Notes: a model not told the origin generated them from the letters alone. Positions 25,597 through 33,577 are shown, counted from the first letter of the stretch. The stretch is DNA of 64,000 nt from Lachnospiraceae bacterium (GCA_017503735.1 JAFVSN010000007.1:62001-126000); one strand, 5' to 3'. Translations and numbers: made by a program.

Positions 25597-26250
25597 ATGA
25601 AAAAAAGAAAAATTACCGCGCTTGTATTATTGTGTATCTCTATTCTTCTCTTAATCGCCGGGCTTTTGCTGGCATTTATTTACGGAGACACATTTAAGAC
25701 CGAAAGCAACTCTCCTTTACTTATTGTCACAATAACATGCATTATCTTAGCGATTCTTTTGATCGGGGCAGTCTTTGGAATCTTCTTGGTTTCTCTCTCA
25801 AAGTCTGCTTATCCGACAAAACCGGCACAGTTTGATGAACGTCAGATATTGATTTCCGGAAAAGGGGCAGAATACGGACTTGTTACGGTAGCATTAATCG
25901 CCCTTGTCATGTTATTTTGGGATGTCGCGGAACTGCCACAGTTTGCAGAACCGGGTGCCCTTCTGATTCTCGCAACGCTTCTCGGTTTTCTCGTTTATAG
26001 CGTTTATCGTGTTTGGCACGGTGCTTATTTTGTCATTAACGGAAATCCGAAATACATTACGTCTCTCTTTGGTGTTTACACTGCAATTACTCTTCTTATC
26101 GGAATCTCCGATTTACTGGACGGGAAACTTATTGAAAACGGTCTTTTGACCCACCATTGTCTGATGTTGTCATCCGGTATTGTGTTTCTTTTCGTGTTAG
26201 CAACCATGGGACTGAAAGCATTGAAAGACAGAAAGGATGAAGATGCATGA
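25597..26250 (+). CDS. Multi-pass membrane protein paired with an HTH regulator
   Basis: The 217-residue product has about six membrane segments and no domain I recognise beyond similarity to small DUF-type permease-like proteins of Firmicutes that precede YozG-like regulators. A cytoplasmic loop with FDERQILISGKGAEYGL follows the second segment. ATG 25597 has AAGGG eleven bases upstream, better than 25588. Its end overlaps the next start by four bases, a sign of translational coupling. Confidence 0.75.
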   Translation: MKKRKITALVLLCISILLLIAGLLLAFIYGDTFKTESNSPLLIVTITCIILAILLIGAVFGIFLVSLSKSAYPTKPAQFDERQILISGKGAEYGLVTVALIALVMLFWDVAELPQFAEPGALLILATLLGFLVYSVYRVWHGAYFVINGNPKYITSLFGVYTAITLLIGISDLLDGKLIENGLLTHHCLMLSSGIVFLFVLATMGLKALKDRKDEDA

Positions 26251-26441
26251 AAAACTTAAAGTTAAAGTCGGCCCGCGCCGCTTTAGATCTTTCCCAACAG
26301 GAACTGGCAGATCTGGTAGGTGTATCCAGACAAACCATTAGTTCCATCGAAAAAGGCGATTACAATCCTACCATTAACTTGTGCCGCGCCATTTGTAAAG
26401 TATTAGGAAAAACTTTGGATGAATTGTTCGGTGAAGAATAG
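26247..26441 (+). CDS. Small XRE-family regulator (YozG-like)
   Basis: The 64-residue protein is essentially one helix-turn-helix: SARAALDLSQQELADLVGVSRQTISSIEKGDYNPTINL, then KVLGKTLDELFGEE. This class usually represses its own operon with a neighbouring membrane protein. The ATG overlaps the end of the upstream gene (ATGA overlap). Confidence 0.9.
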   Translation: MKNLKLKSARAALDLSQQELADLVGVSRQTISSIEKGDYNPTINLCRAICKVLGKTLDELFGEE

Positions 26442-26529
26442 ATACCAAGGTTCTCTTAAGGAGGGACGTTTTTCAATAGTTGTTCTGAGTGATTTCACTT
26501 GCAATAAAGTGCTATTTTGATAATAATAC

Positions 26530-26558
26530 TTGACTTTCTTTTACGTTGGTGCTATACT
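26530..26558 (+). promoter_or_regulatory. Promoter of the aspS leader
   Basis: TTGACT (26530-26535) and TATACT (26553-26558) are 17 bases apart. Transcription would begin near 26565, giving a leader of about 430 bases before aspS. Confidence 0.7.
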
Positions 26559-26586
26559 CGGAAAAAATGAAACGAGAGGTGCTACG

Positions 26587-26637
26587 ATGAACCGAAACAG
26601 TCAACTTGCAAAGTTGAATAGGGACGACGATCGATAG
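26587..26637 (+). CDS. Leader peptide 1 with three consecutive Asp codons
   Basis: A 16-residue ORF, MNRNSQLAKLNRDDDR, has GAGAGG before its ATG at a good distance. Its last codons are GAC GAC GAT CGA TAG (26623-26637), and three Asn codons come earlier. It is followed by alternative hairpins and a terminator and then by an aspartyl-tRNA synthetase gene, which is how amino-acid-sensing leader peptides look. Seen in the sequence: the ORF, ribosome site and codons. Inferred: that its translation reports Asp-tRNA (or Asn-tRNA) supply. Confidence 0.65.
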   Translation: MNRNSQLAKLNRDDDR

Positions 26638-26760
26638 CGCTTGTATCTGTGAAGTATCATAGGTGCAAGCGCTTTACGTGTTGTGCCTATGTGGAATCGT
26701 AGTTATGTGCAAGAAGCCACATAAGGTAGAGAATATTTTCTACGTTATGTGGCTTTTTTT
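26636..26760 (+). promoter_or_regulatory. Transcription attenuator upstream of aspS
   Basis: Four mutually exclusive pairings can be drawn. A (AGCGCTTG, 26636-26643) pairs with B (CAAGCGCT, 26666-26673). B (CATAGGTGCAA, 26658-26668) pairs with C (TTGTGCCTATG, 26681-26691). C (CCTATGTGG, 26686-26694) pairs with D (CCACATAAGG, 26717-26726). D (AAGCCACATAA, 26714-26724) pairs with E (TTATGTGGCTT, 26745-26755), which is followed by a T-run and is a strong terminator. A ribosome halted at the Asp codons leaves A free (A:B, C:D, read-through); one that reaches the stop codon covers A (B:C, D:E, termination). Confidence 0.65.
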
Positions 26761-26854
26761 CGTGCGAACGCGCCCCACGACCGAGCGACTATGTCGCGAG
26801 GAGGAGATGGGTGCGAAAGCACCGCCTGCACGGAAAAAGCAGAAAGGGGGCGAT

Positions 26855-26926
26855 ATGATGGGACGTACAGACGATGTCCTTACGGATGATGTAAGAAGGA
26901 GAAGAAAACAGAGATTGCTACTTTGA
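26855..26926 (+). CDS. Leader peptide 2, Asp- and Arg-rich mini-ORF
   Basis: A 23-residue ORF starts at ATG 26855 (or 26858) after AGAAAGGGGG, one of the strongest ribosome sites in the window. The peptide contains GRTDDVLTDDV then RRRRKQR. It lies downstream of the attenuator terminator and 66 bases before aspS. A perfect 8-base stem TGCGCTAT/ATAGCGCA (26939-26946 with 26968-26975) follows, without a T-run, just before the aspS ribosome site. It may tune aspS translation; this is inference from layout. Confidence 0.5.
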   Translation: MMGRTDDVLTDDVRRRRKQRLLL

Positions 26927-26992
26927 CCGGCTGTGTTTTGCGCTATGGCACGGTAGGTCCCACTAGGATAGCGCAGAAAAGAGGATAACAAT

Positions 26993-28318
26993 ATGAGAAC
27001 AATGAACGGAGAAACAAGAAAGAAAACAGTTGCACCGGAGTGTTTAAAGGAACATATGGGAGAACAGGTACAAATTCACGGAAGTATTTATAAAATCCGG
27101 AAAATGCGGGGATTTGCTTTTGTGCTCCTTCGAACGGCAAGGCAAGTGGTACAATGCATTTATTCCGAGGAAAAGGCGGACTTTTCCTTGGAAGAGCTTG
27201 TGGAAGAAAGTTGTGTAATCTTTACGGCAGAGGTAGTGTCGGAGGAACGGTCCCGTACCGGGTACGAACTGCATTTGCTTACGGTGGAGATTTTGTCGAA
27301 ACCTTATGAGGCCAGCCCGATTGTTATTAACAATAAGTTGGTGGACACTTCTTTGGAAAATTTGTTAAATTACCGTCCGGTGACATTACGGAATGAAAAA
27401 GAGCGAGCGATTTTTAAGATTCAGGAAGGAATTACCTTCGGTATCCGGAAGTTTTTGCAGGAAAAGGGTTTTACGGAAATCCACACACCGAAGATTGTGT
27501 ATTCCGGTGCAGAGGGAGGGGCTAACATTTTCCGTATCGGTTATTTCGGAAAGGAAGCATATCTTGCCCAGAGTCCGCAGTTTTACAAGCAGATGATGGT
27601 GGGGGTATACGAGCGGGTATTTGAGATTGCACCGGTGTTCCGGGCGGAAAAGCATGATACTTCCAGACATTTGAATGAGTACACCAGTGTAGACTTTGAG
27701 ATGGGATATATTGAAAGTTTTGAGGAGATCATGCAGACGGAAACCGCGATGTTACGGACCGTACTGGCTTATTTGAAGGAATATTATGAGCCGGAGCTTA
27801 CCTTGCTTTCCGTAACGCTTCCGACGGTAACGGAGATTCCGGCAATTCGTTTTCATGAAGCAAAGGAGTTGATTGCTAAAGAATACCATAGGGAAATTAA
27901 GGACTATGAAGACTTCGAACCGGAGGAGGAAAAGCTTCTTTGTGAGTTGATGCAGAAAAAGACCGGAAGTGAGTTTGTATTTGTAACCCACTACCCGAGT
28001 AAAAAACGTCCGTTTTATGCCATGGAGAGTCAGGAAAATTGTGAAGTAACGGAAAGTTTTGACCTTCTGTTCCGGGGGCTGGAGATTACCACCGGTGGAC
28101 AACGTATCCATTCCTATGAGGAGCAGGTGGCAAAGATGGAACGTCTGGGAATGAACCTTTCTTTGTTTGAGAGTTATCTTATGATGCATAAATACGGCAT
28201 GCCGCCTCACGGTGGTATGGGGCTTGGTTTAGAGCGTTTTACCAGTAAGCTTTTAGGACAGGAAAATGTGCGCAGGGCAACGCTGTTTCCGAGGGACACG
28301 GGAAGGTTAGAGCCGTAG
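26993..28318 (+). CDS. aspS: Aspartate--tRNA(Asp/Asn) ligase, archaeal-type AspRS2
   Basis: The 441-residue enzyme has an N-terminal OB-fold anticodon-binding domain and a class II catalytic core, and it lacks the large insertion of bacterial AspRS. Motif 2 region FEIAPVFRAEKHDTSRHLNEYTSVDFEM and motif 3 GMGLGLERF are clear, with the archaeal-like ending RRATLFPRDTGRLEP. This compact AspRS2 class is usually non-discriminating and makes Asp-tRNA(Asn) for amidation by GatCAB as well as Asp-tRNA(Asp). It is expressed from a leader carrying an attenuator and two mini-ORFs. GAGGA lies seven bases before ATG 26993. Confidence 0.9.
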   Translation: MRTMNGETRKKTVAPECLKEHMGEQVQIHGSIYKIRKMRGFAFVLLRTARQVVQCIYSEEKADFSLEELVEESCVIFTAEVVSEERSRTGYELHLLTVEILSKPYEASPIVINNKLVDTSLENLLNYRPVTLRNEKERAIFKIQEGITFGIRKFLQEKGFTEIHTPKIVYSGAEGGANIFRIGYFGKEAYLAQSPQFYKQMMVGVYERVFEIAPVFRAEKHDTSRHLNEYTSVDFEMGYIESFEEIMQTETAMLRTVLAYLKEYYEPELTLLSVTLPTVTEIPAIRFHEAKELIAKEYHREIKDYEDFEPEEEKLLCELMQKKTGSEFVFVTHYPSKKRPFYAMESQENCEVTESFDLLFRGLEITTGGQRIHSYEEQVAKMERLGMNLSLFESYLMMHKYGMPPHGGMGLGLERFTSKLLGQENVRRATLFPRDTGRLEP

Positions 28319-28412
28319 GAGGAGACTCGTTTCTTGCGCTATAGGAAATTGCGCATGCTTTTGCAGAAGAAGGTGTCGCATAGATGCGACAATGTGTATT
28401 TATTGTACGCAA

Positions 28413-28439
28413 AAAGTCAAGCATAGGCTTGGCTTTTTG
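28413..28439 (+). terminator. Terminator after aspS
   Basis: AAGTCAAGC and GCTTGGCTTTTT (28427-28438) form a short stem around ATAG. Two further hairpins (TTGCGC...GCGCAT and TGTCGCAT/ATGCGACA) lie between it and the aspS stop. Confidence 0.65.
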
Positions 28440-28505
28440 TGATACACTTACATTATGAGATGGTGTTTGTAGGAAAGCAGGAAACGAAAAGGGGGATTTA
28501 GTCTT

Positions 28506-29144
28506 ATGAAATTTGCAGAACTTTCCCGTCCGTGGCAACGGGTGTTTGAATTGGCGTGGCAGTCTTTTGGTGAGGGGAGTAAGGCCATCGGGGCGGTAAT
28601 TACGGATGAGAACGGAGAGATTATTTCAGAAGGACGCAACCGAATTTGGGAAGGGTGCATTCCGAATCCGGCGGTATGGCATGCCGAAGTAGAGGCAGTG
28701 CGGAATCTGGATGTACTGAAGTATCCGAATTTAAAATCGTATACCTTGTATGCCGGTCTGGAGCCGTGTCCTATGTGTATGGGCACGCTGGTAATGGGGC
28801 ATATCCGTCGTGTTGTAATCGGTGCACCGGATGATTACGGCGGAGCCATGGGACTGATGCAACAGCATCCGTTTTTGGCACGAAAAAATGTACAGGTATC
28901 CTTTGAACAGGAAGCGTACGGACATATGCAGCGGGCCTTCCAAACCTTATGGGAGTTGGTATACCATGGAGAAGACCCTCATTTACCGAGGAAACTGGAG
29001 GACTTTTCCGTGTATAACAAAGTCGGAGTGGAGGCGGCAAAAAAATTATTGGAGGAAGGTTTTTTACGTGAGAGAAAGTTTACGGAGATAACAGCAGAAG
29101 CAGTATTTGATGCATTAGCGGAGAGGATTGTGCCGGAAAAGTAA
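28506..29144 (+). CDS. Nucleoside/tRNA adenosine deaminase family protein
   Basis: The 212-residue protein has the zinc-dependent cytidine deaminase fold: HAEVEAVRN supplies the His and the catalytic Glu, and LEPCPMCMGTLVMG the two zinc cysteines. The order resembles guanine deaminase or TadA-type enzymes, but the C-terminal 60 residues are an extra segment, so the substrate is uncertain. It follows aspS with its own spacing and lies at the left edge of the integrated element. Confidence 0.82.
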   Translation: MKFAELSRPWQRVFELAWQSFGEGSKAIGAVITDENGEIISEGRNRIWEGCIPNPAVWHAEVEAVRNLDVLKYPNLKSYTLYAGLEPCPMCMGTLVMGHIRRVVIGAPDDYGGAMGLMQQHPFLARKNVQVSFEQEAYGHMQRAFQTLWELVYHGEDPHLPRKLEDFSVYNKVGVEAAKKLLEEGFLRERKFTEITAEAVFDALAERIVPEK

Positions 29145-29185
29145 AAGTATCGTAATGTGTCGTAAAATGTTACAGATTGGTGTAG

Positions 29186-29197
29186 AAATGGCACAGT
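29186..29197 (+). repeat. Candidate left end of the pyrE-linked element
   Basis: AAATGGCACAGT here shares TGGCACAGT with the third of three TGGCACA repeats just after the integrase gene (35337-35345). It lies 42 bases after the deaminase gene and before the first AT-rich accessory gene. Confidence 0.35.
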
Positions 29198-29409
29198 GAA
29201 TCAAAAGGAAAAGTGTATGAAAAAGAAGAATGCGCTCACTGCCGGAAGGTGGTGGGCGTGTTTGCTGTTTTGCGGAGAGATGAATAATGATTCAGAAATA
29301 AATAAGTACAGGGTTGACAATGCTGGAATATATGGTATAATAATGATGTGATACGAAAAATACATAAATGGATAAAACGTATCAATAAAAACGGAAAGGA
29401 GGAAATCGG

Positions 29410-29895
29410 ATGAAAGAAACATCAGAGCATCTTAGGAAGTTACCGATAGATGCGATAGAGGAGAGCGTGGATGCCACTCCCGCAGTTGCCTGTGGTGAGG
29501 GTGAGCTTTTGCTTGTGTTGCAGGATTTGGCAAAAGCGGTCGATGACGGGACATATATTCCACAAACTCCAACAACAGATAATCCTGCCTTGTCGGATGA
29601 TTATGTATTTAATACATCGGATGAGAATGCGATACTTAAGGACTTGTCAAAAGAAAATTTTGTTGCGAAAGTACGAGATGTAGGCAAGGGAGCGGAAAAG
29701 CGAAAGAAGATGGGATATCCGCAAGAATATTTATATGTCTTTAAGTATCCTTGTAAACTAATGAGAAGAGATGCCGAAGAAAGCGGCATGAGTTCTGAGA
29801 ACGTTTTGATTTATATTAAGGTGAATGACAGAAAAATACCGGAAGAGAAAGTATTCATTGTATCGTTTCATAAAAACAGGCCAAAGAAAAGATAG
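29410..29895 (+). CDS. Putative toxin partner of the Panacea protein
   Basis: The 161-residue soluble protein has no family I can name. Its C-terminal part (FKYPCKLMRRDAEESG, IYIKVNDRKIPEEKVFIVSFHKNRPKKR) is basic and compact, as in many small toxins. AGGAGG precedes the start. It is followed after about 120 bases by a gene with a Panacea antitoxin domain, so a toxin role is inferred only from that neighbour. The N-terminal 60 residues are acidic and low in predicted structure. Confidence 0.65.
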   Translation: MKETSEHLRKLPIDAIEESVDATPAVACGEGELLLVLQDLAKAVDDGTYIPQTPTTDNPALSDDYVFNTSDENAILKDLSKENFVAKVRDVGKGAEKRKKMGYPQEYLYVFKYPCKLMRRDAEESGMSSENVLIYIKVNDRKIPEEKVFIVSFHKNRPKKR

Positions 29896-30016
29896 AGATA
29901 AGGATAAAAAGGAGAATGACGATTCAGTATACGGGAGGAATACCGTATACTGAGTTGTGAAAAAATAGAGAGGAAAACAAAAGGAGATAATGGCAGAATA
30001 TAAGGAAGGTGAAACT

Positions 30017-31018
30017 ATGGAAAAGATAAAGGAGAATAGGCTGGCTTATTGTAATGAATGTGAAGATTTGGTAGAATTTCATGTTTTAGAAGAAATGATT
30101 TCAGAGGAGTATAAGGGAGAAAAGATTACGTATCGCTTTAAAGTTGGTCACTGTGAGTGCTGCGGAGTAGAAGTCGCAACGGATATTGATTATAATTCAA
30201 GAAAGTCGGAAGCAAAGATTAAAGCATATAAAAGACAAAAGGGAATTATTTCACTTGATGAGATTTCTGAACTTCTGAAAAAATATGATGTTGGAAAAGA
30301 AACGCTTGCGGATATTGCCGGATTTGGCAAGGTGACAATAAAGCGGTATTACGATGGTATTATCCCTGCGAAAGAATATTCAGAAGTGCTGTATCAAATG
30401 TTAAATGATGAGACTTTTTTTATGGAATCGGTAAAGAAGAATCAAAGTAAGTTAAAAGATGTTGCATATCGAAAAATAATTGCTCGGTACGAGAGATTAT
30501 GTGAAATCGGGAAGTCTAAGTTAGAGCAGATTATAAATTATATTATTACGAATTTAGGGGAAGTGACTCCTCTGGCGTTAGAAAAGTTATTAGCTTTTTC
30601 CAATGGTGTGAATTATGCAATGAACGGAAAACAGTTAATCAGGGAAGAATGTCAGGCATGGCAACATGGCCCGGTGTATCCGAAAGTATATAATCAATAT
30701 AAAAAGTTCGGATACAAACCGATTGATACCGGAATCTATAGTTCTCACGGATGCATGCAATCATTGCTCAGTGAGGATGAAATTAAAGCAATAGAGTTGG
30801 TTCTTCATACATTTGGATTATATTCGTCAAAGACGCTAGAACGGATAAGTCATTCGCAGCAGCCATGGTTAGAAAAACGAGTCGGATATAAAGAGGATGA
30901 GCCGGGAAATGAGATAATTGATGAGAAGTCAGTAGAACGGTTTTATATCGAGAACGGATTAAATTCCGAAGAGTCGATTATGAGGTACATTGCAAACTGC
31001 ATAAGAAATTTTGAATAG
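30017..31018 (+). CDS. Zinc-finger/HTH/Panacea (DUF4065, SocA-like) antitoxin
   Basis: The 333-residue protein has an MqsA-like N-terminal zinc site (YCNECEDL, HCECCGVEV), a helix-turn-helix (TLADIAGFGKVTIKRYYDG) and a C-terminal Panacea domain (TPLALEKLLAFSNGVNYAMNGKQL, CQAWQHGPVYPKVYNQYKKFGY). Panacea proteins are antitoxins that neutralise many unrelated toxins. ATG 30017 is chosen because AGGAAGGTG has correct spacing; 29990 is possible. The upstream gene is the likely toxin. Confidence 0.82.
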   Translation: MEKIKENRLAYCNECEDLVEFHVLEEMISEEYKGEKITYRFKVGHCECCGVEVATDIDYNSRKSEAKIKAYKRQKGIISLDEISELLKKYDVGKETLADIAGFGKVTIKRYYDGIIPAKEYSEVLYQMLNDETFFMESVKKNQSKLKDVAYRKIIARYERLCEIGKSKLEQIINYIITNLGEVTPLALEKLLAFSNGVNYAMNGKQLIREECQAWQHGPVYPKVYNQYKKFGYKPIDTGIYSSHGCMQSLLSEDEIKAIELVLHTFGLYSSKTLERISHSQQPWLEKRVGYKEDEPGNEIIDEKSVERFYIENGLNSEESIMRYIANCIRNFE

Positions 31019-31028
31019 CAGAGATAAG

Positions 31029-31064
31029 GTACGCCCACTGCCGGGATGGTAGGAGGCGTTTTTA
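31029..31064 (+). terminator. Hairpin with T-run after the antitoxin gene
   Basis: CGCCCACTGCC and GGTAGGAGGCG form an imperfect stem followed by TTTTTATTT. A diverged copy of the same sequence lies at 29233-29266, before the toxin candidate. Confidence 0.5.
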
Positions 31065-31213
31065 TTTGTTAAAGATGATTTGGGCGCTTTTTGCCGAATA
31101 AAGGAAAAAGAGATTGCCTTTTTTGTCGTGTCGGAGTAAACTATAGTTAGAAGTTGTAAATCAAAAGATTGTTGTTATTTGGAGACCTTATTTGACATTT
31201 TAGGAGGGGTTAT

Positions 31214-31672
31214 ATGATCAGATGCGGTAAGTGCGGAACTTTTTACGAGGAATTGACAAAGAGTAATTGTCCTAAATGCGGAGAAAAGGCACACATGTCA
31301 GTAGGAAAGTGTTTGCTTTGCGGGAAAGAAGCAGAGCGAGGGGATGTTTGCAACAAGTGCATTAAGGATTATGAAATAAAAGCAGAGGTAATTGCGGAAG
31401 ATTCTAAAGTTGATTTGGAAGGCGGTAAGAGTCATGCTTTAACCTTGAGAGTTATAGCGAATTTTATGATTGTTGCATCCATATTGGGAGCGATTGCAAT
31501 TGGTGTTATTCCGACAGAAAACGGACAACCGGATTATGTTTTATTGGTAATAGAATTGCTTGTATCTTTGTTTGGATGCTTCCTTTTGAAGTGCTTTGCG
31601 GAACACTTAGAGAAGATGGAAAAGATAACGCAGCAGCTGAAAGAGATAAAAGAGGTTATAAAATTGAAGTAG
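31214..31672 (+). CDS. Zinc-ribbon protein with two membrane segments
   Basis: The 152-residue product begins with three CxxC-type elements (RCGKCGTFYEE, NCPKCGEKA, CLLCGKEAERGDVCNKC) that form one or two zinc ribbons, then two membrane helices (about 78-98 and 105-122) and a short C-terminal coiled coil. GGAGGGG precedes the ATG. The function is unknown. Base composition is AT-rich like the rest of the integrated element. Confidence 0.75.
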   Translation: MIRCGKCGTFYEELTKSNCPKCGEKAHMSVGKCLLCGKEAERGDVCNKCIKDYEIKAEVIAEDSKVDLEGGKSHALTLRVIANFMIVASILGAIAIGVIPTENGQPDYVLLVIELLVSLFGCFLLKCFAEHLEKMEKITQQLKEIKEVIKLK

Positions 31673-31749
31673 TTAATGCGTATTTTTCGTGAAATTATAA
31701 ATGGAGTAAATTGTTTGAAAAAGTCTAATGAATGAACTGGAGGAGTAAA

Positions 31750-32802
31750 ATGAGGGGCGAATTTTTTGTTCTTTTGATATGTGTGCTGATTATTGTTTGG
31801 TGTCTGTACCAATACATCTATTTTAATGGAGAAAAATTTAAGAGTATAAAAGAAAGAATAAAAAAGTATGTAGCTAATTGCAATGCATTAAACGAGCATA
31901 TTGTGGAGTTACGGAGTACTCATATTGGAATTGATCAGTTAGATTATGGAAATGGGACATATGCAGATACGAGTATTTATAATTATCGTAGACCAGAATG
32001 GAAGAATATTCTTCGTGAACCATATATATACCAATGTTCGAGAACTGTTTGTGACAATGCGAGAAAGCAACCGTACAAGTATATATGCAAATACTTTAAT
32101 GTAAAACCGACGGAAGAGTCATTGGAAAAGTTTGAAAATTTATTAAACAATTTTGAAGCGGCAGAACAAGGCAAGGCGATGTTAAAAAAAGAGAAGAGTT
32201 GGATTTACAGTTCAATAGAGAAGGATGTGCCTTTTTTGATACGTAAACTGTGCCCGAATAAGCTTGAAAAGGCACTAGGGTTTGAAAAATTTGATTTTAA
32301 TACGATTTATTTTCCTGAGTATATTTTCTCTTACGTTAGTTCAGGCGGCTATGCATCAACACAGTTCAAAATTGTAATGAATATTGATAATCTAAACAGA
32401 TTTATAAAGTATTTGTCAGAAATTATCAATTTCAAGAAAAGCGTTGCAGGGCAGCGTGCATTAATGACAAGTGGTTTGAGGTACAGTATACTGAAAAGAG
32501 ATAACTATGAATGTCAAATCTGTGGTTTGTCAAACAGACAGGAACCTAATTTGCTTTTAGAAGTAGATCATATTATTCCTTTGGCCAAAGGGGGAACAAC
32601 AACAGAAAGTAATCTGCAAACTTTATGTTGGAAGTGTAACAGAAAAAAAGGCTCAAAGATATACAATTATTATCAATTAATAGGTGAACCAGATTATAGC
32701 ATTTCTATAGATAGAAATATTAAAAAGGAATGTATTCATTGCGGTTCCGAAAATATTGATTCTGAAGGATACTGTAATGAGTGTGGGATGAAGGTATTGT
32801 GA
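31750..32802 (+). CDS. Membrane-anchored HNH endonuclease with C-terminal zinc ribbon
   Basis: The 350-residue protein has one N-terminal membrane segment (about 4-24), a central region of unknown fold, and an HNH domain near residues 245-300 (CQICGLSNRQ, then LEVDHIIPLAKGGTTTESNLQTLC and CNRKKG). A zinc ribbon (CIHCGSENI, YCNECGMKV) ends it. HNH enzymes cut DNA or RNA; a membrane anchor with two metal sites is unusual and suggests a defence or competition role, which is inference. ATG 31750 follows GGAGGA. Confidence 0.78.
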   Translation: MRGEFFVLLICVLIIVWCLYQYIYFNGEKFKSIKERIKKYVANCNALNEHIVELRSTHIGIDQLDYGNGTYADTSIYNYRRPEWKNILREPYIYQCSRTVCDNARKQPYKYICKYFNVKPTEESLEKFENLLNNFEAAEQGKAMLKKEKSWIYSSIEKDVPFLIRKLCPNKLEKALGFEKFDFNTIYFPEYIFSYVSSGGYASTQFKIVMNIDNLNRFIKYLSEIINFKKSVAGQRALMTSGLRYSILKRDNYECQICGLSNRQEPNLLLEVDHIIPLAKGGTTTESNLQTLCWKCNRKKGSKIYNYYQLIGEPDYSISIDRNIKKECIHCGSENIDSEGYCNECGMKVL

Positions 32803-32860
32803 TGTAAATATATAGCGACAGGGAGATATGCCTATTATGAATGGGAGATAGAAGATAAGA

Positions 32861-33490
32861 ATGAGAATATATAAATATACGATAAGCGTGAGTGTGATTT
32901 TTTGCATTTTTTCTTTGTTAATGTCAGTGTTTTTTTGTATGCCAAATTCTGAGGTGGGACTTTTATTAGAAAATATATCAGTAGGAATATTTGCAAGTTC
33001 GCTAGTACTTATTGGTTCATCTTTTGTAGGGTACTTCATTGAGGAAAAGCGGTTCATGCGAGAGTATTATTGGAAGTTGTTAGATTTAAAGAGAAGAGCA
33101 GTTGTATTAATGTCAATACCCTTTGATAAAGCAACTTGGGAGGAGTATTATAATGCAATATCAAGCATATATGATATTTTACTAGGATATTTTGCTTTGG
33201 TTGATGTTGAATTTATTTTATTCAGAAAAGGGGAGAAGGCAAAAAAGTTATCTGAAATCCATTCCTTTTTATTTGAGTATAGTGAAATTGTTAGGGAAGC
33301 GGAACTTTCTTTACGCTATTATTTTGCCGAGGCTAGGGACGTCGATGGCAATAAAAAATATACAAAGGAAGATTTGCGTAAGGATTTAAAAACATTTGCG
33401 GAGGCTACGGATGACTTTAAAGATTCTGGTTGTACATTTGCTTGTTATCTTGATATGAAAATTAGGGAATATGACAAAATGATTCGTTAA
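32861..33490 (+). CDS. Membrane protein of unknown function in the element
   Basis: The 209-residue product has two membrane segments in the first 65 residues and a charged cytoplasmic helical region with FKDSGCTFACYLDMKIREYDKMI at the end. I recognise no family. It follows the HNH gene by 58 bases and shares its AT-rich composition, so the two may work together. Ribosome site is weak. Confidence 0.65.
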   Translation: MRIYKYTISVSVIFCIFSLLMSVFFCMPNSEVGLLLENISVGIFASSLVLIGSSFVGYFIEEKRFMREYYWKLLDLKRRAVVLMSIPFDKATWEEYYNAISSIYDILLGYFALVDVEFILFRKGEKAKKLSEIHSFLFEYSEIVREAELSLRYYFAEARDVDGNKKYTKEDLRKDLKTFAEATDDFKDSGCTFACYLDMKIREYDKMIR

Positions 33491-33536
33491 TTCTTTAGGT
33501 TGGAAGAATTTTGCAAAACGTAGTTTGTGCATAGCT

Positions 33537-33577
33537 CGGTCCCTTGGACCGTTCTGGGGTTGGGGCGTATCCCCAAC
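33537..33577. other. Paired GC-rich hairpins, oriT-like
   Basis: CGGTCC-CTT-GGACCG (33537-33551) and GTTGGGG-CGTAT-CCCCAAC (33559-33577) are adjacent perfect stem-loops in an otherwise AT-rich gap (33491-33861) without a gene. Similar back-to-back hairpins mark transfer origins in small integrative elements. An inverted repeat (TCATTTTTC and GAAAAATGA, about 33761-33809) also lies in the gap. No relaxase gene is present. Confidence 0.35.

Noticed and set aside
26663-26926. An 87-residue ORF across the attenuator
   Set aside because: It runs through the terminator stem and T-run; only its 3' part has a ribosome site and is kept as the mini-ORF at 26855.
26441-26992. T-box riboswitch before aspS
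   Set aside because: No recognisable T-box sequence or specifier-loop layout; the hairpins fit a leader-peptide attenuator better.
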